DNA from: Ecdyonurus torrentis
Lineage: Eukaryota > Arthropoda > Insecta > Ephemeroptera > Heptageniidae
Assembly: GCA_949318235.1 (NCBI GenBank)
Contig: OX439136.1
Span: 723,906 to 787,905, forward strand
DNA: 64,000 nucleotides
Reading direction: 5' to 3'
The position numbers and the translations under genes are program-made. Positions 58,591 through 64,000 of this stretch are shown here, piece after piece. How positions within the stretch are numbered: the stretch's first letter is position 1; every line of letters begins with the position of its first letter. The notes beneath the pieces are model-generated. The model did not search any database. It saw nothing but the letters and a program-made list of their open reading frames with translations, and was not told where the DNA came from.

Positions 58591-59088
58591 ATTTAACGGA
58601 AAGGACTAGAAAATATAATGTACCAAAAATTTGGAATGAAATCCCAATGGAATTAAAAGGACTAAAGAATAAAAATACTTTAAAAAATGATTTAAAATCA
58701 CATTTTTTGAGCTTGTCATAATAAATCTATATTAGTATGTGAATGAAAGCAAATGTCTTTTAACTTTAATTTTGTGTAAAAAAAAAAAAAAAAAAAAGAT
58801 TATTATTTTTATTTTTTATTATGCAATATACCAAAAAGCATAAGTTGTGTTATTATATATTATGTGAATTGTGTTATAGATATTATAAATGTATGTATAT
58901 CTTCATTATAAATTTTTTGTTTTCTTGTTTGAAAATTATCTTTGAAAAAAAAAAACTTTTACTTTTAGCTATTTTTGTTTGAAATGAAAAAAAAAATGTT
59001 TTATTCTAATCCAACCGATAAGGCAATTGCCTTTGTTGGACATTGTATTATGAGTTAAAGAATAATAAAAAAAAAAAAAAAAAAAAAA
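58591..59088 (+). pseudogene. LINE 3' end with poly-A tail
   Basis: The frame from about 58605 to a TAA at 58720 reads RTRKYNVPKIWNEIPMELKG, LKNKNTLKNDLKSHFLSLS. The (I/L)WNEIP ... LK-x-(H/Y)-F-L pattern is the usual C-terminal tail of non-LTR retrotransposon polyproteins. It is followed by a 3' UTR containing AAGGCAATTGCCTTTGTTGG and a long A tract at about 59070-59089. 5'-truncated, as usual for LINE copies. Confidence 0.7.
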
Positions 59089-59638
59089 ACTTTATTTTTT
59101 ACACTTCAGCGATTCAATGCCCTCTAAAAAGTGCCTACTACGCCCCTCTAGAAGAACCTTTCGTTATTTTTACGTTCTTCTTCTGCAAGCGTATCCAGGT
59201 TTTAACGCGCGAATTTCAAAATTAACATTACATTAACATTAATTTTGAAATTCACGCGTTAAAAGCTGAATACGCTTGCAGAAGAGGAACGCCAAAATGA
59301 CAAAAGTGTCTTATAGGGGGGTGTAGTAGGCCCTTTTTAGAAGGTAATTAATCGCTAAAATGTAATTAATAAAGGTAAATATTGACTTCAATAAAATCTA
59401 CTATTTATACTCTTTCTAAAATTGTGCTCAAAACATCTGAGATCTTAATTTTATGGAAACTTTCTAATTCAAACTGTTAAATCATCAATGCTCTCCAAAA
59501 TATTGCAAAGTATTTTTAAACTGGCAAAATGTGCTATTTTTCTATACCGTCCAATATTATTTGGTACTCACTTATGACGTCGACTTTAACATGAATGAAA
59601 CCATTCAATTCATAAGTAATTAGTTTGTGTAGTAGCAA

Positions 59639-60110
59639 TGAGGAAGACTAATGATTTTTGGGACAGTATTTGAGCACATTTTTAGAAAGAGCATAATTAG
59701 TAGATTCTATTGACATCAATATTTACCTTTATTACTTAAATTTCAGCGATTAATTAATGATTTAAAAGTGGCGGCCACGCCCCCAAGAAGCCTGTGCCGT
59801 TAGTCATTTGTTTGAATTTGCAGCGCAGTCTGATCTTCTTCTGCAAATTTGGATACGAGATTTTAAATTTTACGCGAATTTTTAAAATCTCGTATCCAAA
59901 TTTGCAGAAGAAGATCAGACTCCGCTGCAAATTCAAACAAATGACTAACGGCACAGGCTTCTTGGGGGCGTGGCTGCCACTTTTAAATCATTAATTAATC
60001 GCTGAAATTTAATTAATAAAGGTAAATATTGATGTCAATAGAATCTACTAATTATGCTCTTTCTAAAAATGTGCTCAAATACTGTCCCAAAAATCATTAG
60101 TCTTCCTCAT
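59639..60110. mobile_element. Foldback F10, complete
   Basis: Near-perfect palindrome of 472 bp, ATGAGGAAGACTAATGATTT ... complement, centre near 59875 (AAATTTTACGCGAATTTTT). Confidence 0.9.
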
Positions 60111-60297
60111 TATGGCACTAACAGTAATTAGCTTTTACAATGAATGATAAAAATGTTATTAAAAAAATGCAGTAAAAATGTGGAAATACAGAACTTGTAA
60201 TAATTTAATTGAAAAAAGGAAATGATGTTGGATGGCCGGACAATGAAAGATAGAAAAAGCAGATAAGATATATACTAGAACAATAGTTGATTTATAC

Positions 60298-60561
<264 letters not shown>

Positions 60562-60760
60562 TCTTCATGGCCGCGCCCAAAGGGCGTATTTGCATTTGGC
60601 TTATTTCGATGCTGCGCGAGCACATCCGCCATAAGCTTAACATGTAAAACTTAGTGCAAGTACGCCCTTTGTGGTTCTGGACAAAAATGCAAGTACGCCT
60701 TTTGTAAAACGACCTTGAAATGCAAGTACGCCCTTTAGTCGCGGCTACGACAATATAGAT
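60562..60760. repeat. GCAAGTACGCCCTTTG repeats
   Basis: Three direct copies (about 60656, 60689, 60722) plus one inverted (AAAGGGCGTATTTGC at 60578). GGCCGCG at the left and CGCGGC at the right suggest element ends. Confidence 0.7.
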
Positions 60761-61079
60761 AACAGCTGTCTTGCACAAAAGTCAGCGTGAAAATTTAAAT
60801 TAGTTGTTTCCTTCTAAATTAAGTTTTCACTATCAGTAAAACATTTTACTCAAATGTGTCCGCAAACTTTGACAATTTTTTATTTAATCATTCAATATCA
60901 AAAGTTTTGACAAAACTGTAAAATTTATTTATTTTTTATTTATTTATTTTTTTTTTTGAGATTTTGAGATTTTTTAATTAAAATAAATCCTGAAATTTAA
61001 AAGAGTATATAATATTAGCATGCATTTAAACATGATAAGTAATAATTATAAATATTTCTTGTACGAAATCTTTTAAAAG
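60761..61079. other. AT-rich spacer
   Basis: No gene or element recognised. Confidence 0.5.
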
Positions 61080-61418
61080 TACACTCTAAAAATGCACGTT
61101 GAAAAGCTTGTCCACAGTTTTGCAATGCTTTAAGTATTGTAGATTAAACGGTTATGACGTCACTAAACGTTGACAATCTAACAATAAAAGCATAAATGAC
61201 GTCACAAGCGTTAGAATCACAATGGAATAAACGTTTTACTTGGTCGTTACAAATCTACGCTTTTTCTATTTAATACAAACGCTCGTGACGTCACTAACGT
61301 TTTTTTTTTATTATTGAAATATCAACGTTTAGTGACGTCATAACCGTTGATTACACAATACTTAAAGCATTGCAAAACTGTGAACAAGATTTTTAACGGT
61401 TATATTTTAGAATGGCGT
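61080..61418. mobile_element. F5 foldback, best-preserved copy
   Basis: ACACTCTAAAAATGCACGTT ... complement at about 61400-61418, with four TGACGTCA sites (61155, 61197, 61286, 61333) placed symmetrically. Confidence 0.88.
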
Positions 61419-61422
61419 ATGG

Positions 61423-61683
61423 ATATATAAACAGGATAGGAAGCTATTGTTGAAAAAAAACGATCCCTTAATGATGTAATTCAAATTTTTGCCGCAACAA
61501 TGCAAGAATACAAAATTACGTATAAAAGTGGCGCTGTTATCTGTGTGTGAATTTTAAAATTCACACACAGATTACAGCGCCACTTACATTTTACATGTTG
61601 ATTGTTGCGGTGAAAATTTGAACTACATCAACAAGGGTTTGTTTTTAGTATAGGGCAATAACACAGGAGCTCACGACCCTGAT
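61423..61683 (+). mobile_element. F6 foldback next to F5
   Basis: GGATATATAAACAGGATAGG ... ACACAGGAGCTCACG. F5-type sequence on both sides suggests F6 landed in or between F5 copies, as at 34.6 kb. Confidence 0.85.
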
Positions 61684-61815
61684 TTCAACGCTTGTGACGT
61701 CACTAACGTTTTTGTAATTAAAATATCAACGTTTAGTGACGTCATAACCGTTGATTACACGATACTTAAGCTTTGTAAAACTGCGTACAATCTTTTCTAA
61801 GTGAGATTTTAGTGT
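61684..61815. mobile_element. Partial F5 (right half)
   Basis: Two TGACGTCA sites (61695, 61737) and the GATTACACGATACTTAA end. The left half is missing. Confidence 0.75.
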
Positions 61816-61846
61816 GTCTTTATACTGATATATGAGGCGCACTCAC

Positions 61847-61958
61847 CTTTCTCCTTCTGATATTGCTTAGCGATACACTGCACTTCAGATAAAGTATTTA
61901 TTGAAGCCGGCATCATACCATAGGCGCAACACTCGCTCCAAATGTGGGCATAACGTAC
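61847..61958 (-). CDS. CTLD protein, exon A (first half of CTLD 1)
   Basis: Acceptor TTTTTTTTAG, 37 codons plus one base: VRYAHIWSECCAYGMMPASI, NTLSEVQCIAKQYQKEK; donor G|GTGAGT, phase 1. IWSECCAYGMMPA lines up with VWRECCKFGMIPA of exon D, and both have a further cysteine in the same place. Exon length and phases (0 in, 1 out) equal those of exon D, showing a duplicated two-exon lectin module. The exon that should precede it (the counterpart of exon C, plus a signal peptide) must lie beyond or in the unread part to the right. I did not find it before 64 kb. Confidence 0.82.
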
Positions 61959-61994
61959 CTAAAAAAAACCCTCATATTAAAGTCCTTGTAAACT

Positions 61995-62393
61995 AAAGCC
62001 TCGTTCACAATGGACTTTTTCTAAGTTTTCTTAAGTGAAAATGCTAATTTTTTCCACTTAAGAACGATTGGTGTTCACAATGAAACTATTGTTGCACTTA
62101 AGAATTTTCTTAATTAGTTTCACTTAACAATTTTTTTTCTTAATTTTTCTTAAGTAGCTAATTAGAAGAATTATTTGAATTTACGTAAGAATCAAACCAT
62201 TGTTGATTCTTACGTAAATTCAAATAATTCTTCTAATTAGCTACTTAAGAAAAATTAAGAAAAAAAAATTGTGAAGTGAAAGTTCTACGTAAAAAATTAA
62301 GAAAAAAATTTGTTAATTGGAAATCAAACTTTTTTCTTAATTTAAAAAAATTAGCGTTTTCACTTTAGAAAAGTCCATTGTGAACGAGGCTTT
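61995..62393. mobile_element. AAAGCCTCGTTCACA foldback, 3-bp duplication
   Basis: Ends AAAGCCTCGTTCACAATGGA and its complement, with ACT directly outside both (61992-61994, 62394-62396). The interior is dominated by CTTAAGAAAA-type words. A 3-bp duplication fits PIF/Harbinger-like elements, though their usual target is TWA. Confidence 0.75.
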
Positions 62394-62395
62394 AC

Positions 62396-62744
62396 TTTTT
62401 TATCATTTAGAATACTACATTGATAATTACCATACCTTATTATCTATGAATTAGACACTTAACATGTTGATTTTGTATTTATTTTTATTTTGACGGTTAT
62501 TTCACGTATCTGACGTCACAAATATACCACCACTTATCACAGTCACCGCTCTGGTCACATGATAAATTAAAGCCCCTCCCTTAAGTTCTTTACCCCTATC
62601 ACGGCCCCATCGGTACATTGTGACGTCAGATGTGTGAAAATAGAGTTAAAATAAAAATAAATACAAAATCAACGTGTTGGTGTCTAATTAATAGATAAAA
62701 GGTATGGTAATTATCAATCTAGTATTCTGAATGATAAAAAAGTA
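62396..62744. mobile_element. F8 foldback, second copy
   Basis: TTTTTATCATTTAGAATACT ... complement. TGACGTCA at 62511 and 62621. It directly touches the preceding foldback. Confidence 0.85.
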
Positions 62745-63031
62745 GATCTGTTAAAAACTCGAAAAAATTTTAGACCGAGTTAAACACTTTTAGACCAGTT
62801 TTACTCTAAACTCGGTTTCAGCTTGAAAATAAGCTACAAAACTCGAAAATTAGCCAAATCCTAAAAATCAAGCAAAAAATAAAAAAAATCAAGGTTCGGT
62901 CTAAAGCTCGAACACGAGTTTTTCGAGCCCAAATACAAAAACTTATTTTTTAAAAATTATATAATTCTTATTTTAATACTATATTCTTAAATTAAATATC
63001 ATAAATCCTTTATTTTATTTTAAAATGATCA

Positions 63032-63440
63032 ATTTTTTTTTTTTTTTTTGTTTTTTTTTTGCGCTTGCCATATTGTGTTATTGTGCTATGCACCAATCCC
63101 AGTCCCAGTCAAGACATTGTCTTATCAACAGGTAAGGACTTTCCAATTAATGAAAAAGCACACACGGGCCGGCCAAGGCCAAAGTTCACAGCCCGGCATT
63201 CGCCATGACAGCCTAGAGAAACCGTGGAAACATCTAGGCAGGCTGGTCGGTGCAATCACATAAATCATGCACTTCCTGAATACTGTGCGTCGTCATGGAA
63301 TGAATGTAAACATACATCGTGCAACATGTTGTGCTCTCACACTTGACGTACGCACCCAGCAGTTGCTCGAACCTATACTCGGTGAGGAGTACACAGTTAC
63401 GAGTCAGCTGCCTTCACCACTCGGACATACCAGCTCGATA
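63032..63440 (-). mobile_element. tRNA-derived SINE (class II tRNA head), complete
   Basis: On the minus strand: tRNA-like head with A-box GTCCGAGTGGTGAAGGC, a long variable-arm hairpin (TACTC/GAGTA) as in tRNA-Ser or tRNA-Leu, and B-box GGTTCGAGC. A body of about 290 bp with a well-conserved middle (GCCTAGATGTTTCCACGG) follows, then a poly-A tail (poly-T at 63032-63060 on the plus strand). Confidence 0.75.
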
Positions 63441-63826
63441 TAACAATATTTTATATTTGGTGCGACAATGTGCATTAAGTGATCGAGTGGTATTTTTTAT
63501 GCAATTTGTTAATATGCAACGTCAAGTTTTGTATAAAATAGACCAATGTCTTATTGTTTTGCTTTTAATTTTTTTTATTATTATTATTATTTTGTATTTG
63601 ATATTATACAGTAGGATTTTTTTAAAATGTGACAAAAGGATTTTGCCGAATATGCCGCGCGAATGAAATCGCTAGAAAATAATTGTCACAACAACAGTTA
63701 GGTGTGTCTACTGCTGTATTTCTCCGCCTTCCTGTATGATTGGTATAAAAATTATTATACTATGTGAGCACCAAAATTTGCTTGCCTACTTGACCAGCCG
63801 TCTGGTGCACGCTAGCGCACACCTTT

Positions 63827-63829
<3 letters not shown>
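63441..63829. other. Spacer, nothing identified
   Basis: AT-rich with (TTA)n near 63575. Open frames have no supporting features. Confidence 0.5.
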
Positions 63830-63861
<32 letters not shown>

Positions 63862-64000
63862 TGTCATTGCATGATATTTTTCTCGAGACAGGATAAGAGA
63901 GAGAGAGAAAGAAAAAAAAAACAATTACTAAAATTTGACAACCATAAAATATATAATCAATTTCAACATAAATAAACAGTAATAATAAAATGAGAGAGAG
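63830..64000. repeat. CT and GA short repeats
   Basis: CT run at about 63830-63858, GA run at about 63895-63920, and the start of another GA run at the window edge. Confidence 0.9.

Larger units (their letters stand above)
57990..59445. mobile_element. Foldback F10, left arm split by two insertions
   Basis: GAGCACATTTTCAGAAAGAG at the left and CTCTTTCTAAAATTGTGCTC at the right are the ends of the same arms as in the complete copy at 59639-60110. The inner palindrome at 59095-59345 is intact. A hAT-like MITE and a LINE tail lie in the left arm. Confidence 0.7.

Noticed and set aside
63048..63263. 71-residue frame in the SINE body
   Set aside because: It falls inside a SINE in antisense orientation and is not maintained in the copy at 53.6 kb.

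Overview
This window is a stretch of animal (metazoan) nuclear genome. Genes have spliceosomal introns with phase-matched exons, and the recognisable proteins are a secreted trypsin-family protease, a multi-domain C-type-lectin-like (CTLD) protein and an ankyrin-repeat protein. The DNA is AT-rich and crowded with tRNA-derived SINEs, a Penelope-like fragment, a LINE tail, mariner-like and hAT-like DNA transposons, many foldback (palindromic) elements, long satellites and very long microsatellites. An aquatic invertebrate (tunicate, mollusc or cnidarian) would fit, but nothing here fixes the phylum. There is no bacterial or organellar gene organisation.

Layout. 0-1.3 kb: foldback element and GA repeats. 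1.3-7.9 kb: 91-bp satellite, then ACTC, GGCA and GACA microsatellites (8.0-8.8). 9.5-13.9 kb: last exon of an ankyrin-repeat gene on the minus strand, with dispersed elements on both sides. 14.5-17.0 kb: Penelope-like GIY-YIG remnant, a sequencing gap inside (AT)n, and a foldback sitting in (TA)n. 17.1-20.0 kb: first three exons of a secreted serine protease on the minus strand, with about 1.94 kb of pure GGTA/TACC repeat starting at an exon border. 20-23.2 kb: 124-bp and 82-bp tandem arrays. 23.2-31.9 kb: SINEs, transposon pairs, a 1.1 kb palindrome. 31.9-33.7 kb: a 1.7 kb palindrome whose arms start inside a possible lectin exon. 34-39.7 kb: foldbacks.

39.7-62 kb: five exons on the minus strand (A 61.9, B 56.4, C 53.4, D 44.2, E 39.8 kb) whose reading phases all agree and which together encode two successive CTLDs. 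Their introns hold a nested transposon complex (42.5-44.1), a Foldback-like element (45.2-46.5), TTCC repeats, a 56-bp satellite (48.4-52.7), a SINE-derived 105-bp satellite (53.8-55.0), a mariner-like element nested in another element (55.0-56.1), a 12-bp minisatellite (56.6-57.5) and further foldbacks. 62-64 kb: two foldbacks and a complete tRNA-derived SINE.

The most interesting signals are (i) at least 36 copies of the palindrome TGACGTCA (the CRE/ATF site), nearly all inside several unrelated foldback families; (ii) several element families sharing TTAA(A)GG ends and TTAA targets; (iii) an element inserted into its own sibling with a perfect 8-bp duplication, carrying what looks like a captured promoter plus splice donor; (iv) a protease intron whose GT-AG reading breaks the frame while an ATAAGT...AC reading restores the catalytic-His motif; and (v) a satellite that seems to have grown out of a SINE. 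All coordinates and identities were read by eye; element borders are good to a few bases where a target duplication is quoted and to tens of bases elsewhere.
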